A model generated the notes under the pieces. The model searched no databases, was not told where the DNA came from, and was given only the letters and a program-made list of their open reading frames with translations. 64,000 nucleotides of DNA from Alistipes sp. (GTDB taxonomy: Bacteria > Bacteroidota > Bacteroidia > Bacteroidales > Rikenellaceae). How positions within the stretch are numbered: the stretch's first letter is position 1; every line of letters starts with the position of its first letter. A program made the translations under genes and the position numbers. The stretch spans positions 124,001-188,000 of the forward strand of contig JAFQHI010000025.1 of assembly GCA_017398045.1 (NCBI GenBank), read 5' to 3'. Below are positions 25,848 to 34,366 of the stretch, one piece after another.

Positions 25848-26702
25848 ATGGATTTCATCCCTTTCACCCTGATTGACCTGATTGATATCGTCCTCGTGGC
25901 GACCATCATGTATTGGATTTATCGCGTCACACGTGGCACGAATGCCCCCTACATCTTTTCGGGCATCATTGCCATCTACCTGCTGTGGGTGGTCACCAAG
26001 GCACTCAATATGGAGTTGCTCTCCTCCATGCTCGGACAGGTCATCTCGGTCGGTGTTATTGCCCTGATTATCCTCTTTCAGCCCGAATTAAGGCGATTCC
26101 TCCAACTCATCGGTCTTCGACAAAAACACTTCAACTTCATCTCGCGCATCTTCTCGGCCGGTGAAGAGGAGCCGATGGCCCTCAACATCGACCCGATTGT
26201 CATCGCCTGCCGCGACATGGCCGAGACAAAGACCGGTGCGCTGATTGTCATCCGCCAGGAGAGCGACCTGCGCCTCATTGCCGAGGGTGGTATCGCCATC
26301 GACGCCAAGACCTCCGTGTCGCTGCTTAAAAACATCTTCTTCAAGAATGCCCCGCTGCACGATGGCGCGGTATTGATTGAGGGTGAGCGCATTGTGGCTG
26401 CCAAATGTATCCTGCCCGTGACGCAGACCGAAGTTCCGAAGGACTACGGCACCCGTCACCGCGCGGCTATCGGCATGAGCGAGATTTCGGATGCCATCAT
26501 CCTGATTGTCTCGGAGGAGACGGGCGGCATCTCGATTGCCCAAGGGGGCGAGTTGCGTCGCAACATCGAGCCGGCACGCCTGCAACAGACCCTGCAACGC
26601 TACCTGGTACGCAACGAGGGTCGTCGTGCGCGTCGTGAGGAGGCCGAGCGCAAACAGAAAGGGTTGCGCAAAATTTGGCGACAGGCCTTCCATAAGGAGT
26701 AA
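25848..26702 (+). CDS. cdaA: Membrane-bound diadenylate cyclase CdaA
   Basis: It makes the second messenger c-di-AMP from two ATP, usually controlling K+ and turgor. The 284-residue protein has three N-terminal membrane helices (residues 10-80) and a DAC domain with both signature motifs: HDGAVLI (DGA at 172-174) and TRHRAAIG (RHR at 203-205). The C-terminal 30 residues are very basic. This is the common single-copy enzyme of Bacteroidota. An IS element begins 43 bp downstream, and no terminator is seen before it. Confidence 0.95.
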   Translation: MDFIPFTLIDLIDIVLVATIMYWIYRVTRGTNAPYIFSGIIAIYLLWVVTKALNMELLSSMLGQVISVGVIALIILFQPELRRFLQLIGLRQKHFNFISRIFSAGEEEPMALNIDPIVIACRDMAETKTGALIVIRQESDLRLIAEGGIAIDAKTSVSLLKNIFFKNAPLHDGAVLIEGERIVAAKCILPVTQTEVPKDYGTRHRAAIGMSEISDAIILIVSEETGGISIAQGGELRRNIEPARLQQTLQRYLVRNEGRRARREEAERKQKGLRKIWRQAFHKE

Positions 26703-26811
26703 GCCGATACCAACTACAACAAAAAGAGCGTGTCCAAAAAAATCGGTAATGTTGCCAAAAAGGGCTGCTGGGTTAACAAATAACAGGCTGAATATTTGTT
26801 AATTACGAGTG

Positions 26812-26857
26812 AAAAAGAGAGATTAGTAGAAACGCGTTTCTACTAATCTCTCTTTTT
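26812..26857. promoter_or_regulatory. Perfect 46 bp palindrome abutting the transposase start codon
   Basis: Bases 26812-26834 are the exact reverse complement of 26835-26857 (centre AAACG/CGTTT, outer ends AAAAAGAGAG and CTCTCTTTTT), and the ATG starts at the next base. In RNA read from outside, it would form a 23 bp stem ending in U residues. It could stop outside transcription entering the element or hide the ribosome entry site. This is a known strategy of other IS elements, inferred here. Confidence 0.9.
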
Positions 26858-27862
26858 ATGGCAAAAATACGGCATCAAAGGTGTCCGAATTGCGGTTCGT
26901 TAGACACGAAGAAAAATGGGCATCATCGAGGATATACACGTTACTATTGTAAGTCCTGTAAGCACTATTTTACCGATAGGCGTTCGCATATTTCAGAGCG
27001 CAATATGTCCATCTGGTTTGAGCGGTGGGTATGTGGCAAACAAAGCATTGAGCAGCTTGCTCGAGATAGCCAATACAGTACTCGTTCGCTGCTTCGCTAC
27101 TTCCATCGGATGCTTCCTCGTTGCCCTGAATGGCAGATGCAACGCAGGGATAAAGTTAATCTGATGATCGATGGCACTTATTTCACAAACGAGGTATGTT
27201 TGATTCTTTATCGAGACTATCGATATCGTGTAACACAGCTTTATCGTTTTACAAAAACAGAGTCTCTACGCGAGATTAAGGAGGATTTGCAAAATATCTT
27301 AAATCTCCATATTCAAATCGAAAGTGTCACTTGCGATGGTGCAGCCAACATCATTCGAGCTGTGCGAGAAGTGTGTCCGGAGGCGATTTTACAGCGATGT
27401 ACCTTTCATGTCGCACATCAGGTCGGACTTTGGCTTACGAAGAAACCCAAGAGCGAGGCCGCAAGAGAACTATTGGAATTAAGCAAACTCTTGGCTAAAA
27501 TTCAGACCCAGCCCGATGCACAACTATGGATGCGAGCCTTTATTGATTGGTATCATAAATACGAGGCATTTATTAACGAAAAGAGTTATGACGAAGAGAG
27601 TGGCCGATGGTGGTATAAACACAAATTACTACACCGAAGCACTACGCATATCAAGCGGGCTATTCCCTATCTGTTCAACTATACCAGGTATCCAAATATC
27701 CCCAAAACATCGAACTCTATCGAATCGTTTTTCGGCCATCTGAAAGATGTGCAACGACTCCATCGCGGTCTCTCGAGGGAACACTTTATCAACTTTATCA
27801 AATGGTATCTTTTCTTCCAATCCAATAAAGATAAACTAAAACAAAAGCAGGAGGAATTATGA
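26858..27862 (+). CDS. IS256-family transposase, variant zinc-binding type
   Basis: The 334-residue protein has an N-terminal zinc ribbon (CPNCGS and CKSCKHYF, residues 9-40), a wHTH-like region, and a DDE catalytic core: the first Asp in LMIDGTYF (about residue 105), the second in VTCDGAAN (about 158), and the Glu in SNSIESFFGHLK (about 289). CTFHVAHQVG between them fits the C/H region of Mutator-like enzymes. The gene is intact from ATG to TGA and is closed by a terminator inside the element, so the enzyme may be active. Codon use is AT-rich compared with its neighbours. Confidence 0.92.
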   Translation: MAKIRHQRCPNCGSLDTKKNGHHRGYTRYYCKSCKHYFTDRRSHISERNMSIWFERWVCGKQSIEQLARDSQYSTRSLLRYFHRMLPRCPEWQMQRRDKVNLMIDGTYFTNEVCLILYRDYRYRVTQLYRFTKTESLREIKEDLQNILNLHIQIESVTCDGAANIIRAVREVCPEAILQRCTFHVAHQVGLWLTKKPKSEAARELLELSKLLAKIQTQPDAQLWMRAFIDWYHKYEAFINEKSYDEESGRWWYKHKLLHRSTTHIKRAIPYLFNYTRYPNIPKTSNSIESFFGHLKDVQRLHRGLSREHFINFIKWYLFFQSNKDKLKQKQEEL

Positions 27863-27880
27863 CCATTCCTCCTGCGCGAT
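27847..27880 (+). terminator. Terminator at 3' end of IS transposase
   Basis: GCAGGAGGAAT (27847-27857) pairs perfectly with ATTCCTCCTGC (27865-27875), then GCGATTTTT. The stem overlaps the transposase stop codon. Confidence 0.85.
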
Positions 27881-27918
27881 TTTTAAGCTAACCAGCAGCC
27901 CTTTTTGGCAACATTACC

Positions 27919-27980
27919 CTAAAGGAAACCCTTAAGAAACCTTAAGCTCCCTTAAGCCCCCTTAAGCTCCCTTAAGGAAC
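27919..27980. repeat. Palindromic repeat array, copy 6 (mostly right arm)
   Basis: One CTAAAGG unit is followed by CCCTTAAGAAA and CCCTTAAGCTC/CCC units, directly against the right end of the IS. The left arm is almost missing, perhaps because the IS entered at the repeat edge. Confidence 0.65.
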
Positions 27981-28061
27981 TTTTTCTTCTCTCCACTCTT
28001 TGCGCTCTTTGCGCTCTTTTTTTTGCTCGCGCGTATTAAATGGTATAAAATGACTAAAAAG

Positions 28062-28093
28062 TTTGCCGAAAAGGGATTTATATTGTACTTTTG
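28062..28093 (+). promoter_or_regulatory. -33/-7 promoter of the aryl-polyene operon
   Basis: TTTG (28062-28065) and TACTTTTG (28086-28093), 20 bp apart, give an ideal Bacteroidota promoter. The start would fall near 28100, giving a leader of about 24 nt before ATG 28124. No other comparable promoter is seen before 49.9 kb. Confidence 0.8.
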
Positions 28094-28123
28094 TAACCCA
28101 TTTTGAGTATAAAAAGTTTCGGA

Positions 28124-29650
28124 ATGATTCTCGTTGATAAAACCCTTACGCTCGATGCGGTTGAACAGATTGTCGTCAACCGCGAGAAGATTGCCCTTGC
28201 CGACGATGTACGTCGTGAGGTGATGGCTTGTCATGACTTTCTGGGTGATTTCGCCCGCGAGAAGGTGATTTACGGCATCAATACCGGTTTTGGCCCGATG
28301 GCGCAGTGGCGCATCGAGGACGATAAGCTGACCCAATTGCAATACAACATCATTCGCAGCCACTCGACCGGTGCCGGTCAGCCGCTCTCCATCGAGGCGG
28401 TGCGCGGTGCCATGTTGGCACGCCTGATGACCTTCGTGCAGGCGCGCTCGGGTGTGCATGTGGAGGTCATCGACCTGCTGGTCGAGCTGTTGAACCGCGA
28501 GATTTATCCCGTGGTGCCGGAGCATGGCAGTGTGGGTGCCAGCGGTGATTTGGTGCAACTCTCGCACATCGCGCTCGCGCTGATTGGCGAGGGCGAGGTC
28601 TTCTATCGCGGTGAGCGCGTGAAGACGGCCGAGGTCTTTGCCAAGGAGGGGCTTGAGCCGCTGAAGATGCACCTCAGAGAGGGTCTGGCCGTGACGAATG
28701 GTACGGCCGTGATGACGGGTCTGGGTCTGAAGAATCTGTTGGCAGCCCGCCACCTGATGGCGTGGAGCCTTACGGCTTCGGTGCTGATGAACGAGATTGC
28801 CAGCTCCTACGACGATTTGATGTCGGAGGTGCTGAACGGCCTGAAGCACCACGAAGGTCAGCAGCAGGTGGCTGCGCGTATGCGCGAGATTGCCGCCGGC
28901 AGTCAGCGTCTGTTGAGCCGCGAAGAGGAGCTGTATCATGCCCACGAAGAGGCGGTCTTCGAGCATAAGGTCCAGCCCTACTACTCGCTGCGTTGTATTC
29001 CGCAGATTCTGGGTCCCGTGTGGGATGAGTTGAAGAGTGCCGAGCGGGTGCTTGTCGGCGAACTGAATTCGGTGGACGATAACCCGATTGTGGACCCCGT
29101 GAACCGCACGGTGATTCATGGCGGCAACTTCCACGGCGACTACGTTTCGTTCGAGATGGACAAACTGAAGATTGCCCTGACGAAACTCACGATGCTCATG
29201 GAGCGTCAGATGAACTACCTCTTCCACGACCGCATCAACGGCATCCTGCCTCCGTTTGTGAATCTCGGTGTGTTGGGGCTGAACTACGGTTTGCAGGCTT
29301 CGCAATTTACCGCCACCTCGACGACGGCCGAGTGTCAGACCCTTTCGAATCCGATGTATGTCCACTCGATTCCGAACAACAACGACAACCAGGATGTGGT
29401 GAGCATGGGTACCAATTCGGCCCTGATTTGCGCCCGCGTGGTGGAGAACTCCTTCCAGGTGATGGCCATCCATCTGATGGCCTTGGTGCAGGCGGTCGAT
29501 TGTTTGAAGATTGCCGAGGAGCTGGCTCCCGCGACGCGCGATTTGTACGTGCGTGTGCGTGCGCTTGTCCCCGCCTTCGTGGAGGACACCCCGAAGTATG
29601 AGGAGATTGAGCGACTGATGACGCTCTTAAAGAACGAAATGCCCGCATAA
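28124..29650 (+). CDS. Tyrosine ammonia-lyase (HAL/PAL/TAL family), aryl-polyene starter enzyme
   Basis: Its likely role is to remove ammonia from L-tyrosine to give 4-coumarate, the aryl starter unit. It carries the MIO-forming Ala-Ser-Gly at 139-141 (VGASGDLVQ), the catalytic Tyr50 in VIYGINTGFGP, and ends with family segments SNPMYVHSIPNNNDNQD and ATSTTAE. The residues before and at the substrate pocket (RSHSTGAG, 78-85) and most of the rest closely recall the tyrosine ammonia-lyase of Flavobacterium johnsoniae, so TAL is favoured over histidase. ATG 28124 is chosen over TTG 28103, which would sit almost on the transcription start. First gene of the 20-gene operon; 508 residues. Confidence 0.88.
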   Translation: MILVDKTLTLDAVEQIVVNREKIALADDVRREVMACHDFLGDFAREKVIYGINTGFGPMAQWRIEDDKLTQLQYNIIRSHSTGAGQPLSIEAVRGAMLARLMTFVQARSGVHVEVIDLLVELLNREIYPVVPEHGSVGASGDLVQLSHIALALIGEGEVFYRGERVKTAEVFAKEGLEPLKMHLREGLAVTNGTAVMTGLGLKNLLAARHLMAWSLTASVLMNEIASSYDDLMSEVLNGLKHHEGQQQVAARMREIAAGSQRLLSREEELYHAHEEAVFEHKVQPYYSLRCIPQILGPVWDELKSAERVLVGELNSVDDNPIVDPVNRTVIHGGNFHGDYVSFEMDKLKIALTKLTMLMERQMNYLFHDRINGILPPFVNLGVLGLNYGLQASQFTATSTTAECQTLSNPMYVHSIPNNNDNQDVVSMGTNSALICARVVENSFQVMAIHLMALVQAVDCLKIAEELAPATRDLYVRVRALVPAFVEDTPKYEEIERLMTLLKNEMPA

Positions 29651-29653
29651 AGG

Positions 29654-30394
29654 ATGGAACAGCGTGTGAAATATGCCCTCGTGACGGGCGCAAGTCGCGG
29701 TATCGGTCGTGCCGTAGCCGTGAAATTGGCCGAGGCGGGCTATCGCCTCTTGATTAACTATGCATCGAATGACGAGGCTGCCGCCGAGACCCTGCGCCTG
29801 GTGCGCGAGGCCGGCTCCGATGGGGAGCTGCTGCGCTTCGATGTGGCCGATGCCGTAGCCGTGAGCGAGGCGTTGGCGCAATGGCAGAGCCGACACGAGG
29901 GTGAGTCAATCTCCGTGTTGGTGAACAATGCCGGTGTACGCAAAGATAACCTCCTGATGTGGATGCCTGCCGAGGATTGGCACCGCGTGTTGCGTGTTTC
30001 GCTCGATGGGTTCTATAACGTGACCCAGCCCCTGTTGAAGGGGATGCTTCTTGCGAAGTGGGGCCGCATCGTGAATGTGGTGTCGCTCTCGGGCATCAAA
30101 GGACTCCCCGGCCAGACGAACTATTCGGCCGCCAAGGGTGGTCTGATTGCCGCCACGAAGGCCCTGGCACAGGAGGTGGCCAAGAAGCGCGTGACGGTCA
30201 ATGCCGTGGCCCCGGGCTTTATCCGCAGCGATATGACGGCCGATTTGGATGAGGCTACGCTCAAAAAGCAGATTCCGGCCGGTCGCTTTGGCGAGGCCGA
30301 AGAGGTGGCCGACCTGGTGGCCTTCCTCTGCTCGGAGGGTGCAAGCTACATTACGGGCGAGGTGATTTCCATCAACGGCGGACTTTATACGTGA
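29654..30394 (+). CDS. 3-oxoacyl-ACP reductase (SDR, FabG-like)
   Basis: The 246-residue protein is a classical short-chain dehydrogenase: cofactor loop TGASRGIGRAVA (residues 11-22), NNAG near 91, the catalytic Ser in VSLSGIKG, YSAAKGG with Tyr and Lys at about 154-158, and PGFIRSDM near the end. It reduces the beta-keto group after each condensation. It begins 3 bp after the ammonia-lyase gene, so it is the ketoreductase of the aryl-polyene pathway (ApeQ role in the E. coli system) rather than a housekeeping FabG. Confidence 0.93.
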   Translation: MEQRVKYALVTGASRGIGRAVAVKLAEAGYRLLINYASNDEAAAETLRLVREAGSDGELLRFDVADAVAVSEALAQWQSRHEGESISVLVNNAGVRKDNLLMWMPAEDWHRVLRVSLDGFYNVTQPLLKGMLLAKWGRIVNVVSLSGIKGLPGQTNYSAAKGGLIAATKALAQEVAKKRVTVNAVAPGFIRSDMTADLDEATLKKQIPAGRFGEAEEVADLVAFLCSEGASYITGEVISINGGLYT

Positions 30395-30413
30395 TAAAAC
30401 GAAGCAACAAAAT

Positions 30414-31640
30414 ATGAGCAACAGAGTAGTGATTACGGGCATGGGCATCTGGTCGTGCCTGGGTGTGAACAAGGAGGAGGTGAAGCAGGCCCTCTTCGAG
30501 GGACGTTCGGGTATCGGCATCGACCCCGTGCGCAAGGAGATGGGCTATCGCTCGGCTTTGACCGGCATCCTCCCGAAACCCGAGCTGAAGGGTAAGCTGG
30601 ACCGTCGCCAACGCTTGTGCCTCCCCGAACAGGGCCAATATGCCTACATGGCCACCTTGGAGGCCTTTGCCGAGGCGGGTATCGATGATAAATTCCTCGC
30701 TGAACACGAGGTGGGTATTCTCTATGGCAACGACAGCAGTGCCGAGCCGGTTATTGCGGGTGTCGATATCATCCGCGAAAAGAAGAATACCGCATTGGTC
30801 GGTTCGGGCAACATTTTCCAGTCGATGAACTCGACCATCACGATGAACCTCTCGACGATTTTCAACCTGCGCGGTGTGAATTTCACCGTGTCGGGAGCCT
30901 GCGCCAGCGGTTCGCACGCCATCGGTATGGCCTATCTGCTGATTAAGCAGGGCTTGCAGGAGTGTGTCGTATGCGGTGGTGCCGAGGAGGTGAATCGCTA
31001 TTCGGTGGGTAACTTCGATGCGCTGTCGGCCTTCTCGATTCGTGAGCAGGAGCCGACGAAAGCTTCGCGCCCCTTCGATAAGAGCCGCGACGGATTGGTA
31101 CCGAGCGGTGGTGCCGCTACGCTGGTGCTGGAGAGCTACGAGTCGGCTGTGAAGCGCGGTGCAACGATTTTGGCCGAGGTGATTGGCTACGGCTTTTCGT
31201 CGAATGGCGAGCATATTTCGGTGCCGAATGTCGATGGTCCGAAGCGGTCACTCGAGATGGCTCTGCGCGATGCCGGCATCGCTCCCGAGGAGATTGCCTA
31301 TGTCAATGCTCACGCCACCTCGACCCCGCTGGGTGACCAGAACGAGGCACGAGCCATTGCCGAGGTCTTTGGGGCGCACAAGCCCTATGTTACCTCAACC
31401 AAGTCGCAGACGGGCCACGAGATGTGGATGGCCGGTGCGAGCGAGGTGATTTACTCGATGCTGATGATGCAGGGCGGTTTCATCGCCCCGAATCTGAATT
31501 TCGAGGAGGGCGACGAGGCCTCTTCGCAGCTCAACATCCCCGCCACGCGGGTCGAATGTGCGTTTGATACCTTCTTGAGCAACTCGTTCGGCTTCGGTGG
31601 AACGAACTCGACGCTGATTATTCGTAAAATCAATCAATAA
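30414..31640 (+). CDS. Beta-ketoacyl-ACP synthase 1 (C-H-H)
   Basis: This ketosynthase of 408 residues keeps the full triad: Cys163 in GACASGSHAIG, His300 in NAHATSTPLGD, and His335 in SQTGHEMWMAG. It belongs to the FabB/FabF group and ends in the typical SNSFGFGGTNSTLI. It can carry out decarboxylative condensation of malonyl-ACP with the growing chain or the starter. It is followed by an ACP gene 23 bp downstream, so it may act with ACP 1. Which of the three ketosynthases starts and which elongates cannot be told from sequence. Confidence 0.93.
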   Translation: MSNRVVITGMGIWSCLGVNKEEVKQALFEGRSGIGIDPVRKEMGYRSALTGILPKPELKGKLDRRQRLCLPEQGQYAYMATLEAFAEAGIDDKFLAEHEVGILYGNDSSAEPVIAGVDIIREKKNTALVGSGNIFQSMNSTITMNLSTIFNLRGVNFTVSGACASGSHAIGMAYLLIKQGLQECVVCGGAEEVNRYSVGNFDALSAFSIREQEPTKASRPFDKSRDGLVPSGGAATLVLESYESAVKRGATILAEVIGYGFSSNGEHISVPNVDGPKRSLEMALRDAGIAPEEIAYVNAHATSTPLGDQNEARAIAEVFGAHKPYVTSTKSQTGHEMWMAGASEVIYSMLMMQGGFIAPNLNFEEGDEASSQLNIPATRVECAFDTFLSNSFGFGGTNSTLIIRKINQ

Positions 31641-31663
31641 TCCCAAAAACCCAACAAAAAAAG

Positions 31664-31909
31664 ATGACAACAGAAGAGATTATGGAGAAGGCCAAGGCTG
31701 TCCTTGCCGAGGAGTTTGAGGTCGAGGAGTCGGCCATTACGCCCGATGCGTTGCTGAAAGATACGCTCGGTCTGGACAGCCTGGATTTGGTGGATGTCGT
31801 GGTGCTGGTGGAGCAGAACTTCGGTGTGACGCTCGTAGGCCCCGACTTCGTCGGTGTGAAGACCTTCGCGGATTTCTACGCGCTGCTCGAGAAGAAGATG
31901 AATGCTTAA
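31664..31909 (+). CDS. Acyl carrier protein 1
   Basis: An 81-residue acidic protein with the phosphopantetheine attachment serine in LGLDSLDLVDVVV (Ser at about residue 40) and the four-helix ACP pattern. It carries the growing polyene chain. Lies between a ketosynthase and an acyltransferase of the aryl-polyene operon. A second, different ACP occurs at 36506. Confidence 0.95.
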   Translation: MTTEEIMEKAKAVLAEEFEVEESAITPDALLKDTLGLDSLDLVDVVVLVEQNFGVTLVGPDFVGVKTFADFYALLEKKMNA

Positions 31910-31924
31910 GCGCATCCGGTGAGC

Positions 31925-32806
31925 ATGTCGAACGAGAAGAAGTGGAGCGGGAAATCGAGAGGAGGTCGCTTCGGCTACCTCTTCTTCGTCCATACGATTC
32001 GTCTCCTGGGGGTACGTGGAGCTTACGCTCTGCTGGCTTTGGTGGCTGTCTATTTCATCCCCTTTGCCCCCAAGGCGACCGTGGCCATTTGGCGGTATAA
32101 CCGCGAACGGCGCAAACTCGGCCTATGGCGTTCGATGTGGGAGGTGTATGCCCATTACTATGTCTTTGGGCAGACTCTCATCGACCGCATCGCCCTCCGA
32201 GCAGGTCTGCGCGACCGCTATCACTTCCTCTTCGATAACTACGAACGCTTCCTTGAAATCATCAATGCGGAGTCGGGAACGGTCCTTGTCGGCGCACACG
32301 TAGGGTGCTGGGAGGCCGGAGCCGGCTTTTTTGGTACGTATGGCAAGAAAATCAATATCGTGATGTTCGATGCCGAGCATGAGGCGATTAAGGAGGTGTT
32401 GCGCGAGAACGGACAGGCGGGCGATTATAAGATTATCCCCGTGAATCAGGGGTCGCTGGAGGCGATGCTGGAGATTAAATGCGCATTGAACCGTGGCGAG
32501 TATGCCTGCTTCAACGGTGACCGCTATCTGGAGCGCAAGACGGCCGTCGAGTGTGACTTTATGGGGGGCAGAGCCTCCTTCCCGAACGGTCCGTTCCGCA
32601 TTGCCGCGAAGTGTCGTGTGCCGGTGGTCTTCTACTACGCCATGCGCGAAAAGGGACGTCGCTACCGCTTCCTCTTTACCGAGGTGCCTACGGAGGAGTG
32701 CCGTCGAAGCGAATCGCTCATGGCGGCCTATGTGCGCTCGCTCGAAGAGCTGTTGGCGCGTTATCCCAGACAGTGGTTTAACTTTTACAATTTTTGGAAC
32801 GATTAA
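31925..32806 (+). CDS. LpxL/HtrB-type acyltransferase
   Basis: The 293-residue protein has a hydrophobic N-terminal anchor (residues 18-47) and the HX4E catalytic motif of late lipid A-type acyltransferases (GAHVGCWEAG, His125 and Glu130). It ends in RQWFNFYNFW, similar to the W-F-x-F ending of this family. In this operon it probably transfers the polyene acyl chain or a fatty acid to a lipid acceptor at the inner membrane. An in-frame GTG lies two codons upstream of the chosen ATG. Acceptor unknown. Confidence 0.9.
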   Translation: MSNEKKWSGKSRGGRFGYLFFVHTIRLLGVRGAYALLALVAVYFIPFAPKATVAIWRYNRERRKLGLWRSMWEVYAHYYVFGQTLIDRIALRAGLRDRYHFLFDNYERFLEIINAESGTVLVGAHVGCWEAGAGFFGTYGKKINIVMFDAEHEAIKEVLRENGQAGDYKIIPVNQGSLEAMLEIKCALNRGEYACFNGDRYLERKTAVECDFMGGRASFPNGPFRIAAKCRVPVVFYYAMREKGRRYRFLFTEVPTEECRRSESLMAAYVRSLEELLARYPRQWFNFYNFWND

Positions 32807-32850
32807 AGCCGCCTGCCCACGGGCGACGGCTTCAAATACAGAACCTAACC

Positions 32851-33945
32851 ATGAAACTTACCCCTCAACTCGAAAAAGTCTATGGCCACGAGCAGCAGAC
32901 GGCCCTCGAAGCGCAACGTCGCGCCCAGGAGATTGCCTTTGCGCCGGTGGTTTTTCAGGTCTCGCGCCTGATGCTGAAGTTTGGCGTGCTGGCCTACCTT
33001 GCGGAGCATCGTGAGGGTGCTGCCGAGCAGGAGATTGCCGAACATTGCGCCCTCTCGCCCTATGCGGCCAAGGTGCTTTTGGAGGCCTCGCTCTCGATTG
33101 GTACGGTGCTGACGAAGGAAGATAAGTATCAACTCTCGAAGGCGGGTTGGTTCCTGTTGAACGACCGCATGGCACGTGCCAACCTCGACTTCAACCACGA
33201 TGTGAACTACCTCGGCCTGTTCCATTTGGAGGAGGCACTCAAGGAGGGTCGTCCGGCCGGTCTGAAGGTCTTTGGCGAGTGGCCGACCATCTACGAGGGG
33301 CTTTCGAGCCTGCCCGAGGAGGTGCAGAAGAGCTGGTTCGGTTTCGACCATTTCTACTCGGATGAGTCGTTCGATGCGGCTTTGAAGGTGGTCTTCGGAG
33401 GCAAGAAAAAGGTACGTCGCCTGCTCGATGTGGGTGGCAATACGGGTCGCTGGGCCATGCAGTGCGTCAAGCACGATAAGGAGGTCGAGGTGACGATTAT
33501 GGACCTGCCGCAACAGCTGGAGCTGATGCGCAAGGCAACGGCCGGTGAGGAGGGTGCAGACCGTATTCACGGCTATGGTGGTAATCTTCTGGACGAGCAG
33601 ACCGCCTTCCCGACCCCCTCATTCGATGTGATTTGGATGAGCCAATTCCTCGACTGCTTCTCCGAGAGCGAGATTACGAGCATCTGCTGTCGTGCCGCCG
33701 AGTCGATGGACGAGGATTCGCGCCTCTACATCATGGAGACCTTCTGGGACCGTCAGCGATTCGAGACGGCCGCCTATTGCCTCACGCTGACGAGCATCTA
33801 CTTTACGGCCATGGCCAACGGAAACAGCAAGATGTACCACTCGGAGGATATGCGTCGCTGCGTTGAAGCGGCCGGTTTGGAGGTGGAGGAGCTGATTGAC
33901 GGCTTGGGCATGGGCCACTCGATTATGATTTGCAAACGCCGTTAA
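32851..33945 (+). CDS. SAM-dependent O-methyltransferase
   Basis: A 364-residue class I methyltransferase with an N-terminal winged-helix dimerisation part (residues 30-110) and the Rossmann SAM-binding motif RLLDVGGNTGR (190-200). It is laid out like plant-type and acetylserotonin-type O-methyltransferases. A plausible target is a phenolic OH on the aryl head group. The chosen ATG 32851 lies 44 bp after the acyltransferase gene; an upstream TTG would overlap that gene. Aryl methylation is known in several aryl polyenes; the exact position here is unknown. Confidence 0.88.
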   Translation: MKLTPQLEKVYGHEQQTALEAQRRAQEIAFAPVVFQVSRLMLKFGVLAYLAEHREGAAEQEIAEHCALSPYAAKVLLEASLSIGTVLTKEDKYQLSKAGWFLLNDRMARANLDFNHDVNYLGLFHLEEALKEGRPAGLKVFGEWPTIYEGLSSLPEEVQKSWFGFDHFYSDESFDAALKVVFGGKKKVRRLLDVGGNTGRWAMQCVKHDKEVEVTIMDLPQQLELMRKATAGEEGADRIHGYGGNLLDEQTAFPTPSFDVIWMSQFLDCFSESEITSICCRAAESMDEDSRLYIMETFWDRQRFETAAYCLTLTSIYFTAMANGNSKMYHSEDMRRCVEAAGLEVEELIDGLGMGHSIMICKRR

Positions 33946-33958
33946 TGTTGCAGCGCGG

Positions 33959-34366
33959 ATGTACACCATCGAGGAACTGATACCGCAGCGTCACCCCATT
34001 GTGATGGTCGATGCGTTGGAGCGCATCGAGGAGGGGGTGTCGTACACCACGTTGGAGGTGCGCGAGGAGAACCTCTTTGTCGAGCAGGGGCATATGAGCG
34101 AGTGTGGTCTTATCGAACACGTGGCCCAATCGGCTGCCGCCCGCATCGGATACCTCTTTCTTCAGCGGGGTGAACGTGTCCCGATTGGGTACATCGGTTC
34201 GGTGAATCACTTCCGCCTGGAGCGTCAGCCGAACGTAGGTGAGCAATTAACGACCTCGATACGTATCTTGCAGGAGGTCTTTCAGGTGAGCCTCATCGAG
34301 GCCACGGTGCAAAGCGGTGAGGAGCAGATAGCCACGATGCGCATGAAGATATTTTTGGAACAATGA
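33959..34366 (+). CDS. Hotdog dehydratase-like protein 1 (ApeI-type role)
   Basis: The 135-residue protein has the FabZ start (IEELIPQRHPIVMVDAL) and a hotdog helix. The catalytic-histidine segment is altered, reading EQGHMSECGLIEHVAQSAA near residues 43-61: it keeps the His and an acidic residue in the helix but lacks the HFPG/PG turn of FabZ. It likely removes water from the 3-hydroxyacyl chain. It ends by overlapping the next gene in ATGA. A second dehydratase with complementary features lies at 40051, so a heteromeric enzyme like ApeI:ApeP is possible. Confidence 0.85.
   Translation: MYTIEELIPQRHPIVMVDALERIEEGVSYTTLEVREENLFVEQGHMSECGLIEHVAQSAAARIGYLFLQRGERVPIGYIGSVNHFRLERQPNVGEQLTTSIRILQEVFQVSLIEATVQSGEEQIATMRMKIFLEQ

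Larger units (their letters stand above)
26745..27918 (+). mobile_element. IS256-type insertion sequence, complete
   Basis: The element is 1174 bp, bounded by perfect 27 bp inverted repeats at 26745-26771 and 27892-27918 (outer end GGTAATGTTGCC, followed by AAAAAGGG and CTGCTGG). It contains one transposase gene. Its base composition is clearly more AT-rich than the flanking genes, as for recently acquired DNA. The eight bases on either side do not match, so no target-site duplication is visible. It lies between cdaA and the promoter of the aryl-polyene operon and interrupts no recognisable gene. Confidence 0.92.

Noticed and set aside
26720..26744. GAGCGTGTCCAAAA sequence just left of the IS that resembles an end of another insertion sequence
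   Set aside because: No partner inverted copy or second transposase is seen; too short to call a separate element.
28124..29650. Histidine utilisation (hutH)
   Set aside because: No hutU, hutI or hutG genes are near, and the sequence resembles tyrosine ammonia-lyase more closely.
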